Below the pieces are notes generated by a model. It did no database searches, was not told the DNA's origin, and saw nothing but the letters and a program-made list of their open reading frames with translations. A stretch of DNA of 64,000 nucleotides from CAVXHQ01 sp963789535 (GTDB lineage Bacteria; Pseudomonadota; Alphaproteobacteria; Rhodobacterales; Rhodobacteraceae). The position numbers and the translations under genes were made by a program. Positions within the stretch are counted from its first letter, which is position 1; each line of letters starts with the position of its first letter. This document shows, piece after piece, positions 55,155 to 63,532 of this stretch. The stretch is from NCBI GenBank assembly GCA_963789535.1, contig CAWBKU010000005.1:1-64000 (forward strand), written 5' to 3'.

Positions 55155-55559
55155 ATGCACCGCGCCCTCCTGATGCTGCCGCTCGCCCTCCTCGCCGCTT
55201 GCGGAACCCCGCTGCAACAATGCGTCAGCGCCGCCGCGCAAGAGCTGCGCACCATCGACGGGCTGATCCGTACCGCGCAGGGCAACATCGACCGTGGCTA
55301 TGCCATCGCCGAGGTCGAGGAGACCCGCACCGTCCGCAGCCGCTGCACCGGGCGCAACGCCGATGGCAGCACCTTCCGCTTTCCCTGCGAAGAGACGCAG
55401 ACCGTCGAGAGCGAGGTGCCCGTCGCCATCGACGTCGCGCAGGAGCGGATCAAGCTGCGCCAGTTGCAGGAACGCCGCGCCGCCGAACAGCGCCGGTTCG
55501 CCGCGGCGCAGCAGCAGTGCATCGCGACCTATCCCGAAAAGGTCGGCTGCCGCGCCTAG
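55155..55559 (+). CDS. Small coiled-coil lipoprotein of unknown function
   Basis: A 134-residue protein with a lipoprotein signal: MHRALLMLPLALLAAC, cysteine at 16 in the lipobox. Four further cysteines (SRCTG, FPCEE, QQCIAT and the C-terminal GCRA) may form disulfides. A charged helix (ERIKLRQLQERRAAEQRRF) suggests a coiled coil. I do not recognise the family. Its stop shares the CTAG at 55556-55559 with the convergent SDR gene. Confidence 0.65.
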   Translation: MHRALLMLPLALLAACGTPLQQCVSAAAQELRTIDGLIRTAQGNIDRGYAIAEVEETRTVRSRCTGRNADGSTFRFPCEETQTVESEVPVAIDVAQERIKLRQLQERRAAEQRRFAAAQQQCIATYPEKVGCRA

Positions 55560-56359
55560 TGATTCGCAACCGACGCCGCGTCGATCAGCGTCCGGCCGCC
55601 GTCGACGGTCAGGATCTGTCCCGTCACGAACGCCGCCGCGTCCGAGGCGAGGTAGTGCACCGCCTGCGCCACCTCGCCCGCGCTCGCGATCCGTCCCAAC
55701 GGTGTCGCGCGCAGGATGGCGGTGCGGGCGTCGTCGTCGTCCTTGAGCGCGATTTTCAGGCTCGCGCTCATCACGGAACCAAAGGCGACGCCGTTCACCC
55801 GGATCCGCATCGGCGCGAGGGCCACGGCGAGGCTGCGGGTCATCTGGTCCGAGGCCGCCGACGACATCGACAGCGCCATGAGCGACGGGTGGCTCCGCTG
55901 CCCGGCGATCGACGACAGGTTGACGATCGCGCCCACCGGCCCCTCGTCGCGCCCCTCGGCGAGTTTGACCATCCGCCGCGCCGTGGCCTGGCCCATCCGC
56001 AGCGCGGTCATCGTGTTCTGCTCGATGAGCCTTGCGACGGTGTCGTCCTCGGGGTCGAGCGGATCGGTCGGCAGGACCTGACGCGCCGCGTTCACCAGAA
56101 TGTCGATCCCGTCGAACGCGCCGATGGTCGCCGACAACAGATTGGTGATGCACAGTTTTTCACGCAAGTCGCCGGCAAAGACCCGGACCTTGCCGCCCTC
56201 CTTCACCAGCCGCGCCGTCTCGTTCTCCAGCGCCTCGTCGGACCGGTCCGCAAAGACGACGTTGGCCCCCTCGGCCACGAAATGCTGCGCGATGGCGAGG
56301 CCGACGCCGTGGGCGGCGCCGGTGACGATGGCGGTCTTGCCGGCGATGGAAAGGGACAT
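55556..56359 (-). CDS. Short-chain dehydrogenase/reductase lacking the catalytic Tyr and Lys
   Basis: A 267-residue classical-type SDR. The cofactor motif TGAAHGVG (13-20), DILVNAA near 86, NLSSIAG with the catalytic Ser (149/150) and VNGVAFG are all present. The expected YxxxK reads LSMSS: the catalytic Tyr is Leu163 and the Lys is Ser167. The usual NAG is NAA. This predicts loss of ordinary reductase activity or a changed mechanism; it may bind nucleotide as a regulator. The start at 56359 was chosen because the Rossmann fold begins there. Downstream of rsmC on the same strand. Confidence 0.85.
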   Translation of the reverse strand: MSLSIAGKTAIVTGAAHGVGLAIAQHFVAEGANVVFADRSDEALENETARLVKEGGKVRVFAGDLREKLCITNLLSATIGAFDGIDILVNAARQVLPTDPLDPEDDTVARLIEQNTMTALRMGQATARRMVKLAEGRDEGPVGAIVNLSSIAGQRSHPSLMALSMSSAASDQMTRSLAVALAPMRIRVNGVAFGSVMSASLKIALKDDDDARTAILRATPLGRIASAGEVAQAVHYLASDAAAFVTGQILTVDGGRTLIDAASVANH

Positions 56360-56396
56360 GACGGAGGGGCTCCTGTAAGTGGGCGGGTGCGGCCGG

Positions 56397-57440
56397 TCAG
56401 CCGCGACCTCGGCTGCGCTTTCGCGGCAGGGACGCCACAGCACGTGCCGCCTTCTGCACCGAAATCGGGCGTGCCGCGCGCAAGACCTTGAACGCAGGGT
56501 CGCCGCCCGCCTCCTCGACGGTGACGAAGGTCTCGGTCAGGGCCGCCTCATAGGGCAGATGCCGGTTGGCCACGAGCCAGAGCTGGCCCTGCGGCGTCAG
56601 CATCCGCGCAGCCGCCGCGATGAACGCGCGGCCAAGCGCAGGGTCGGCGGCGGGGCCGGTATGGAACGGCGGATTGCAGACCACCGCGTCCCATGCCCCC
56701 TCCGTGCCCGGCTGCGTCGCATCGGCCCAGTGAAACGCCGCCCTCGGATCGGTGACGTTCAGGCGCGCACAGTCGAGCGCCAGCGCCTCCGCCTCGATCA
56801 GGTCGACACGCTCCACCTCCGGATGGGCAGCGAGGATCCCGTGCGAGAGAAAGCCCCAGCCCGCACCGAGATCGGCGATGCGCGCAGGCAGCTTGGCAGG
56901 CAGGGCCGAGAGCAGCAGGCGCGACCCGCGATCCACCGCGCCGTCCGAAAAGACACCGGGCTGGGTGTGGAACCCCTCCGGTCCGGCCTGCGGCCCGCTC
57001 CCCGCCCAGTCGGCCAGCCGCGCCGCGACATCGGCGCCGCCCGCAAACCACATCAGACGCCCGTGCGCCTTGGTGATATCGGGCATCTCGCCCAACGCGC
57101 GGCGCAGATCGCGCCAGAGGCTGTCGACCCCCTCGCTCCGCTGCCCGTCGACGACGACGAGGCCGGCCCGTGCCGCCGCCTCGACGATCATCGCGCGACC
57201 CTGCGCCTTGGATCGCGGCACCACGACGATCGCCGTGCCGACCTGCGGCAGGGTCGCCGTCATCGCGTGGCCCGACGCCTCCCACCAGTCCCACGCAGGC
57301 CGGAACCCATGCTGGATCAGCGGCTTGTCCGGCAGCGCCGACAGGTCATAGCCGATGCCCGGGCGCATGACGCAGACCTGCCCGTCGGGCAGCGACAGTG
57401 TTCCGTCCGCGAGAGCGGTGGTCAATCGGGCTTGGGCCAT
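56397..57440 (-). CDS. rsmC: 16S rRNA m2G1207 methyltransferase (RsmC-like)
   Basis: A 347-residue class I methyltransferase. The N-terminal half is the degenerate methyltransferase-like domain of the RsmC/RlmG group. The C-terminal half has the SAM site IADLGAGWGFLSHGIL near residue 187 and the catalytic VVCNPPFHTG, the NPPF motif of guanine-N2 rRNA methyltransferases. It ends with a basic tail (SLPRKRSRGRG). Whether the target is G1207 or another site is inferred from the family. It precedes the SDR gene by 37 bp. Confidence 0.85.
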   Translation of the reverse strand: MAQARLTTALADGTLSLPDGQVCVMRPGIGYDLSALPDKPLIQHGFRPAWDWWEASGHAMTATLPQVGTAIVVVPRSKAQGRAMIVEAAARAGLVVVDGQRSEGVDSLWRDLRRALGEMPDITKAHGRLMWFAGGADVAARLADWAGSGPQAGPEGFHTQPGVFSDGAVDRGSRLLLSALPAKLPARIADLGAGWGFLSHGILAAHPEVERVDLIEAEALALDCARLNVTDPRAAFHWADATQPGTEGAWDAVVCNPPFHTGPAADPALGRAFIAAAARMLTPQGQLWLVANRHLPYEAALTETFVTVEEAGGDPAFKVLRAARPISVQKAARAVASLPRKRSRGRG

Positions 57441-57519
57441 GTCTGAGAGGGCCTGGCCCTCTGCTCCTTTTCCGTCGCGCGACTGCGCGCTCGTCGTTCT
57501 GCGACGCGCGGATGCGCGG

Positions 57520-57858
57520 CTATTCTTTTTCCATCGTGCACTGGAGCGGATGCTGGTTGCGCTGCGCGAAATCCATCACCTGCGCGACCTTGGTCTCGGC
57601 GATCTCGTGGCTGAACACACCGACGACGGCCAACCCCCGCTTGTGCACCGTCAGCATCAGGTCGAACGCCTGCGCGTGCGTCATGCCGAAGAACCGCTCG
57701 AGGACATGGACGACGAACTCCATCGGCGTGAAGTCGTCGTTCAGGATCAATACCTTGTAGAGCGGCGGCCGCTTCGTCTTCGGGCGCGTCTCGAGTTTGA
57801 CACCGAAATCGGTATCGTCATCCGCATCTTCCGCCATCATCCACACGCCGCCGGGCAT
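57520..57858 (-). CDS. clpS: ATP-dependent Clp protease adaptor ClpS
   Basis: Adaptor that delivers N-end-rule substrates to ClpA-ClpP. The 112-residue protein has LYKVLILNDDFTPMEFVV (N-degron pocket with the conserved Asn-Asp) and VHKRGLAVVGVFSHEIAETK. I start it at ATG 57858 with AGGA 5 bp upstream; an internal ATG at MMAEDADDD is an alternative. A TATACT at 57890-57895 (minus strand) is a possible -10. clpA does not follow in the window. Confidence 0.93.
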   Translation of the reverse strand: MPGGVWMMAEDADDDTDFGVKLETRPKTKRPPLYKVLILNDDFTPMEFVVHVLERFFGMTHAQAFDLMLTVHKRGLAVVGVFSHEIAETKVAQVMDFAQRNQHPLQCTMEKE

Positions 57859-57957
57859 CGTCGTCCTGTCGCAGGGTTGCTGAGACCACAGTATATAAGA
57901 CAGGCTGGCCCGGTGAAAAGAGCCATGCAGCCCGACCGTCGCGTCAAAGGAGACAGA

Positions 57958-58650
57958 ATGCCCCGAACCTGGACGATCGGTTTCGATGCGGACGACACGC
58001 TCTGGCACAACGAACGGTTCTTTCAGCTCTCGACCGCCCGATTCGCCGAGATGCTCGCCGACCATGCCGACACGCCCGATCTGGATGCCCGCCTGCTGGC
58101 CGTCGAGCGGCGCAACCTCGCGCGCTATGGCTTCGGGATAAAGGGCTATGTGCTTTCTCTCATCGAGACCGCGCTCGAGGTGACGGACCGCGCGGTGCCC
58201 GGCGAGGTCATCGCCCGGATCGTGGCGCTGGGGCAGGAATTGCTGGCCCATCCCGTCGAACTCCTCCCCCATGCGCGCGCGACGGTCGAGGCGCTGTCGG
58301 GCGCCCACCGCCTCGTCCTCATCACCAAGGGCGATCTGCTGCATCAGGAACAGAAACTGGCCGCCTCCGGTCTTGGCGAGCTGTTCGACGCCATCGAGAT
58401 CGTCTCGGACAAGACGCCCGGCGTCTATGCCCGCATCTTTGCCCAGCATCCGGCGGGCGCGCACATGATGATCGGCAATTCGATGAAGTCGGACGTCCTG
58501 CCCGCGATCGAGGCGGGCGGCTGGGGCGTCCATGTGCCGCACGGCCATTCCTGGGCCATTGAACACGCCGAGGCCCCCGATGGTCATCCCCGGTTCCGCG
58601 AGGTCGAGAACCTCGGGATCGTGCCACAATTGCTCGAGTCGCTGCCATAG
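57958..58650 (+). CDS. HAD superfamily hydrolase
   Basis: A 230-residue phosphatase-fold protein. Motif I is IGFDADDTLWHNE (8-20), motif II VLITKGD, motif III the Lys in SDKTP, motif IV GNSMKSDVLPA. It resembles the YjjG/GS1-type subgroup. The ATG at 57958 has AAAGGAG 5 bp before it, an excellent site. Divergent from clpS. The substrate is unknown; nucleotide monophosphates or small sugar phosphates are usual for the group. Confidence 0.85.
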   Translation: MPRTWTIGFDADDTLWHNERFFQLSTARFAEMLADHADTPDLDARLLAVERRNLARYGFGIKGYVLSLIETALEVTDRAVPGEVIARIVALGQELLAHPVELLPHARATVEALSGAHRLVLITKGDLLHQEQKLAASGLGELFDAIEIVSDKTPGVYARIFAQHPAGAHMMIGNSMKSDVLPAIEAGGWGVHVPHGHSWAIEHAEAPDGHPRFREVENLGIVPQLLESLP

Positions 58651-58853
58651 CCGCGCCACGGTTCTGACACATTGGCAGGTCTTGTGGCCCCGCTTGCGCC
58701 ACACGCCAGATATGCGATGTCACAATCCGAAAAAAGTCAGCGTCAAGGCGCATTTAGGGAGTTTTCGGATCGCATTTCGCGTGCTAGCTCTTTCACCAAG
58801 ACAATGAGGCACTCCGGCAAACGGAGGCCCTGAGGCAAGGCAGAGGCACCATA

Positions 58854-60383
58854 ATGCCATACCGCGTGGGACATGCGGCCCGTTTCGGGCTGTTGATGAT
58901 ATTCGTCTTGTTGGCTGGCCTGATGGCCCCGACGCAGGGTAGGTCACAGCCCTATGCGGCGTTCGTGATGGACGCGCGCACCGGCGAGGTGATCCACGCG
59001 CGCAACGCCGATACCCGACTGCAACCGGCCTCCCTGACCAAGATGATGACGCTCTACATCGCGTTCCAGGCGATTTCGCGCGGCGAGATCAGTCTCGATA
59101 CCGAGGTGCCGATCACCGCCGCCGCCGCCGGTCAGGCCTGTTCCTGCCTCGGGCTGCGGACCGGTCAGACGATCCGCCTGCGCTATCTGATGCGCGCCGC
59201 GGCGGTGAAATCGGCCAATGATGCCGCCACCGCCATCGGCATCGCCATCTCGGGCAGCGAAGAGGCGTTCGCCCGCCGGATGAACGCCACCGCCGCCGCG
59301 ATGGGCATGACCAACACCAATTTCGTGAGCATGAATGGCCTCACCACCCCGAACCACTACTCCTCGGCACGCGACATGTCGGTTCTGGGGCGCCACGTGA
59401 TCTACGATTTTCCTCAATATTACAATCTCTTCTCCCGGCTGACGGCGGATGCGGGCATCCGGCAGGTCGCCAACACCAACTCACGGTTCCTTCAGGCCTA
59501 TGAGGGGGCCGACGGGATCAAGACCGGGTTCACCAATGCGGCCGGTTTCAACATCGTGTCGTCGGCGCGCCGCGGCAACGTGCGCATCATCGCCACCGTC
59601 TTCGGCGGCACCTCGACGGCCAACCGCAACGCCCGGGTCGCCGAACTCCTCGACATGGGCTTTGCCGCCGCCCCCGCCAACGCGGCCATCGCGCCCTCCC
59701 AGAGCCCCGACATCGCACCCACGGCGCCTGCCGCGCAGGAACTGGTTGCCACGAACGGCGAACCGTCGGGCGAGGGTTTCGGCCGCGCCGTCCGCGTCAG
59801 CGGCGCCGTGGTGCAGAGCCTGCGGCCCGTCGCGCGACCGTCCGGAGAGGAGCCGATCCTGACGGCCGCCTCCGGTGACGCGGTCGCCGACGCCCTCAAC
59901 ATCGCGCTCGGCCTCGTGGTGCAGGAAAGTGCGGTGGACCCCGCGGTTCCGCTCCCCCTCGCCGATCCCGATATCGAGGACATCCAGCTCGTCGCCGGCG
60001 AATTCGCACCGCGCGAGGTCACGCTGACCCCGGAGGCGCGTCCGGGCGAACTGGTGATGACGCGCGCCGACATCACGCCGTCGTCCGCCGCCACGCCCAC
60101 CGAAGACCTCGAGGTCGTGACCCGCTTCTCCACCTCCGGCGGACGTCTCTGGGGCATAAACATCGGCAGCTATCCGTCGCGCGACGCCGCCGAACGGGCC
60201 CTGATCCAGGTTGCCATCGCCGAATCGAGCGCGCTCGACGGCGGGTTGCGCCGCATCCAGCAGCGTTCGGGCGGGTTCGAGGCAAATGTCATGGGCCTCT
60301 CCCGCGACGGCGCCGACCTCGCCTGCCGCCGCCTGTCCGCGCGCGGCACCACCTGCTTCATGATCGGCACCGACGAGAGCTGA
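58854..60383 (+). CDS. D-alanyl-D-alanine carboxypeptidase with SPOR domain
   Basis: A 509-residue penicillin-binding protein of the DacA/DacC type that trims the terminal D-Ala of peptidoglycan stems. Signal peptide at 1-31, then S60-L-T-K63 (SxxK), S120-A-N122 and K223-T-G225, all three active-site motifs. After a long Ala/Pro linker (about 275-425) a C-terminal SPOR domain follows (about 430-509; LWGINIGSYPSRDAAERAL), which binds glycan at the division septum. The pair DacA-SPOR is common in Rhodobacterales. Preceded by about 200 bp with no firm promoter. Confidence 0.93.
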   Translation: MPYRVGHAARFGLLMIFVLLAGLMAPTQGRSQPYAAFVMDARTGEVIHARNADTRLQPASLTKMMTLYIAFQAISRGEISLDTEVPITAAAAGQACSCLGLRTGQTIRLRYLMRAAAVKSANDAATAIGIAISGSEEAFARRMNATAAAMGMTNTNFVSMNGLTTPNHYSSARDMSVLGRHVIYDFPQYYNLFSRLTADAGIRQVANTNSRFLQAYEGADGIKTGFTNAAGFNIVSSARRGNVRIIATVFGGTSTANRNARVAELLDMGFAAAPANAAIAPSQSPDIAPTAPAAQELVATNGEPSGEGFGRAVRVSGAVVQSLRPVARPSGEEPILTAASGDAVADALNIALGLVVQESAVDPAVPLPLADPDIEDIQLVAGEFAPREVTLTPEARPGELVMTRADITPSSAATPTEDLEVVTRFSTSGGRLWGINIGSYPSRDAAERALIQVAIAESSALDGGLRRIQQRSGGFEANVMGLSRDGADLACRRLSARGTTCFMIGTDES

Positions 60384-60410
60384 GGCCTCCGCACGGGCGC
60401 GCCGCCCCCG

Positions 60411-60431
60411 TTCACGTTGCCGCAACAACTC
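60411..60431 (+). repeat. Interspersed repeat copy 3 (TTCACGTTGCC-N2-AACAACTC)
   Basis: It differs from copies 1 and 2 only at positions 12-13. It is followed by CCCCCGGAGGG. It lies between the convergent carboxypeptidase and ABC ATPase genes. Confidence 0.8.
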
Positions 60432-60467
60432 CCCCCGGAGGGTCGCCATCGGCTCCGCGCGCCACCC

Positions 60468-62345
60468 TCACCCCTTGGGTGCTGCCGCGAACGCCGCCGC
60501 CATCAACTCGCGGGTATAGGCGGTCTGCGGCGCGTCAAAGATCGCCGCCGCCTCCCCCGCCTCCACCACGTCGCCCTGCTTCATCACCATCACCTTGTGG
60601 CTCAGGGCGCGCACGACCTTGAGGTCGTGGCTGATGAACAGATAGGCGAGCCCGAACTTCTGCTGCAAGTCCCGCAACAGCTCCACGATCTGCACCTGCA
60701 CCGTCATGTCGAGGGCGCTCGTCGGCTCGTCGAGCACGATCAGCGACGGCTTCAGGATCAGCGCGCGCGCAATGGCGATCCTCTGCCGCTGTCCGCCCGA
60801 GAACTCGTGCGGATAGCGGTCCATCAGCCCGGGGTCGAGGCCGACCTCGGTCATCATCTCGGCCACCATTTCGCGCCGGTTGCGGCCCTTCTCGACGCCG
60901 TGCACGCCCAGCCCCTCACTGATGATCTGCTCGACCGTCATCCGGGGCGAGAGCGAGCCGAACGGATCCTGGAACACGATCTGCATCCCCTTGCGCAAGG
61001 GCCGCATCGCCCCCTGCCCCAGCCCGTCGAGGCGGGTGCCGTCGAAGGTGATCTCCCCCTCCGACCGGATCAGCCGCATCACGGCCAGCGCCAGCGTCGT
61101 CTTGCCCGACCCGCTCTCGCCGACGATGCCCACCGTCTCGCCCGCCCGCACGCTCAGCGTGGCGTCGTTCACCGCCTTCACATAGCCGACCGTGCGCTTC
61201 AGCAGGCCCGCGTAGATCGGGAACCATATCTTCAGGTTCTTCGTCTCGGCGACGACCTCGGCCCCGTCGGGCACCGGCGGCGGCAGGCCCGTCGATTCGG
61301 CGGCCAGCAGCGTCTGCGTATAGGGATGCTGCGGATTGCCAAAGATTTCGGCCGTCGGCCCCTGCTCGACGATCTCGCCGTCCTTCATCACGCAGACCCT
61401 GTCGGCGATCTTGCGCACGATGGTCAGGTCATGGGTGATGAACAGCATCGACATGCCCAGCCGCGATTTCAGGTCCGCCAGAAGGTCGAGGATCTGCGCC
61501 TGTATCGTCACATCGAGGGCCGTCGTCGGTTCGTCCGCGATCAGCAGGTCGGGATCGTTCGCCAGCGCCATCGCGATCATCACCCGCTGCCGCTGGCCGC
61601 CCGACAATTCATGCGGATAGGCGCCGAGCCGGTCCTCGGGGTCGCGGATGCCGACCTGTTCCATGAGGTCGAGGACGCGGGACCGCACCGGATTGGAGAA
61701 CCCCGCCTTGGTCCGGGTGCGCCGGATATCCGTCGCCAGCGCCGCCCGCCGCCCCTGCCACCACAGACCGGTCAGATAGCCCGCGATGGCCCCGATCCCG
61801 ATTGACAAGAGCCAGCCGAGCGGTCCGAACCCCGCCGGCAACAGGCCGGACACCCCGGCGAGGATCAGCAGGACGAAGCCACCCGCGCCGAACAGCATCG
61901 CCATCGCCCCCGGCGGCACGCGGCTGCGGGCATAGGCGATCCGGTCCTCGCGCCGCTCTGCGCTCGTGGCGGTATAACGGATGTCCTGATGCAGCAGGAT
62001 CGTTTCCGACAACTGCTTTTCGATGGTGTGCAGCGGGTTGAGCGAGGTCATCGGCTCCTGAAAGATGAAACTGATGTCGTTGCCGCGCACGTCGCGCAGT
62101 TCGTCCTCGCGCGCCTCGGCCAGATCGCGGCCCGCGTAGGTCACGTGCCCAGCCACGACCGCGTTGTCGCCCAGCAGGCGCACCGCCGACAGCGCCGTCA
62201 CCGACTTGCCCGACCCGCTCTCCCCGACGAGCGCGACCGTCTCGCCCTTGTCCACATGGAACGAGACGCCGCGCACGGCCCGCACGAGGGTGCCGTCCTG
62301 CCGGAAACTCACGGAAAGGTCGCGCACGTCGAGCAGGGCGCTCAT
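60468..62345 (-). CDS. yejF: Oligopeptide-type ABC transporter ATPase (YejF-like) with a membrane insertion
   Basis: A 625-residue double ATPase of the YejF/DppD-DppF type. Each half has Walker A (GESGSGKS near 41 and GESGSGKTT), signature (LSGGQRQ and FSGGQRQ) and Walker B (LLIADEPTTALD and LIVLDEPTSALD). In the first half, between the Q-loop (FIFQEPMTSLNP) and the signature, about 95 residues (122-215) are inserted; these include two hydrophobic stretches (MAMLFGAGGFVLLILAGVSG and WLLSIGIGAIAGYLTGLWW), joined by a short turn, then a basic segment. Normal ATPases of this type have about 12 residues here. The start at 62345 overlaps the permease stop by ATGA. Confidence 0.9.
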   Translation of the reverse strand: MSALLDVRDLSVSFRQDGTLVRAVRGVSFHVDKGETVALVGESGSGKSVTALSAVRLLGDNAVVAGHVTYAGRDLAEAREDELRDVRGNDISFIFQEPMTSLNPLHTIEKQLSETILLHQDIRYTATSAERREDRIAYARSRVPPGAMAMLFGAGGFVLLILAGVSGLLPAGFGPLGWLLSIGIGAIAGYLTGLWWQGRRAALATDIRRTRTKAGFSNPVRSRVLDLMEQVGIRDPEDRLGAYPHELSGGQRQRVMIAMALANDPDLLIADEPTTALDVTIQAQILDLLADLKSRLGMSMLFITHDLTIVRKIADRVCVMKDGEIVEQGPTAEIFGNPQHPYTQTLLAAESTGLPPPVPDGAEVVAETKNLKIWFPIYAGLLKRTVGYVKAVNDATLSVRAGETVGIVGESGSGKTTLALAVMRLIRSEGEITFDGTRLDGLGQGAMRPLRKGMQIVFQDPFGSLSPRMTVEQIISEGLGVHGVEKGRNRREMVAEMMTEVGLDPGLMDRYPHEFSGGQRQRIAIARALILKPSLIVLDEPTSALDMTVQVQIVELLRDLQQKFGLAYLFISHDLKVVRALSHKVMVMKQGDVVEAGEAAAIFDAPQTAYTRELMAAAFAAAPKG

Positions 62346-63532
62346 GCAAAGGTCTTTCGCGGATCGAAGGCATCGCGCACGCCCTCGAAGATGAACACGA
62401 GGAGCGACAGCATGATCGCAAAGGTGAAGAACGCCGTGAACCCCAGCCACGGCGCCTGAAGGTTCTCCTTGGCCTGCAAGGTCAATTCACCCAGTGACGG
62501 CGCCGAGGACGGCAGGCCGAACCCGAGAAAGTCGAGCCCCGCCAGCGAGGCGATGGCGCCGGTCACGAGGAACGGTAGCAGCGTGACCGTCGCCACCATC
62601 GCGTTGGGCAGCATGTGCCGGAACATGATCTTCGAGTTCGACACGCCCAGCGCCCGCGCCGCCCGCACATACTCGAAGTTCCGCGCCCGCAGGAACTCGG
62701 CCCGGACCACACCGGTGAGGGCGGGCCAGCCGAACAGGATCGACAGGAACACCAGCAGCCAGAAACTTCGGTCGAGGATCGCAAAGATGATGATGATGAC
62801 GTAGATCGAGGGCGTCGAGCCCCAGATCTCCAGCACCCGCTGAAAGATGAGGTCGGTCCATCCGCCGAAATAGCCCTGCACCGCGCCGGCCGCGATGCCG
62901 ATGACCGAACAGGCGGCGGTGACGATGATCGCAAAGAACACCGACAGCCGGAACCCGTAGATCACCCGCGCCACCACGTCGCGCTTGGTGTCGTCGGTGC
63001 CGAGCCAGTTGGTCGCCGACGGCGGTGCCGGGGCCACGCCACGCACGTCGACGATGGTATCGAAGCGGTAGGGGATCGGCGGCCACAGCGTCCAGCCGGG
63101 CACGAGGCCCTCGATGTCGGGGGGCACGCCCTCCGCCACCGCCTCGATCAGGCTTTCGGGTTCGTCGAAACATTCCTCGACGCCGCCGGTGACGATCAGG
63201 CATTCGGTGATCGGGTCGCTGTAGTCCGCGCTGGTCCGCGTATCGCCGCCGAAGCTCGCCTCGGAATAGAAGGTCAGGATCGGCATCCGCAATTCACCGC
63301 GCCAGGACACGAGGATCGGTTTGTCGTTGGCGATGACCTCGGCAAAGAGCGAGAGGACGAAGAGGAAGGTGAAGATCACCAGCGACCAGAAAGCGCGCCG
63401 GTTGCGCCTGAAATTGCGCAACCGCCGCTCGTTCAGCGGCGACACCCAGCGGCGGCGCCGGTTCGGCGGCAAGGGTGCGTCCACGCCCGGCGGCGCGCTC
63501 TCGGGGGCCAGGGACTTGTTCAGGTCGACCAT
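62342..63532 (-). CDS. yejE: Oligopeptide ABC transporter permease (YejE-like)
   Basis: A 396-residue DppC/YejE permease. The N-terminus is charged (PPNRRRRWVSPLNERRLRNF), then TM1 (FWSLVIFTFLFVLSLFAEV), a long periplasmic loop of about 110 residues (typical of YejE) and five helices after GTDDTKRDVVARVIYGFRLS. The EAA-like loop is VRAARALGVSNSKIMFRHMLP. It starts directly behind the yejB stop (TAG-ATG) and overlaps yejF. Confidence 0.92.
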   Translation of the reverse strand: MVDLNKSLAPESAPPGVDAPLPPNRRRRWVSPLNERRLRNFRRNRRAFWSLVIFTFLFVLSLFAEVIANDKPILVSWRGELRMPILTFYSEASFGGDTRTSADYSDPITECLIVTGGVEECFDEPESLIEAVAEGVPPDIEGLVPGWTLWPPIPYRFDTIVDVRGVAPAPPSATNWLGTDDTKRDVVARVIYGFRLSVFFAIIVTAACSVIGIAAGAVQGYFGGWTDLIFQRVLEIWGSTPSIYVIIIIFAILDRSFWLLVFLSILFGWPALTGVVRAEFLRARNFEYVRAARALGVSNSKIMFRHMLPNAMVATVTLLPFLVTGAIASLAGLDFLGFGLPSSAPSLGELTLQAKENLQAPWLGFTAFFTFAIMLSLLVFIFEGVRDAFDPRKTFA

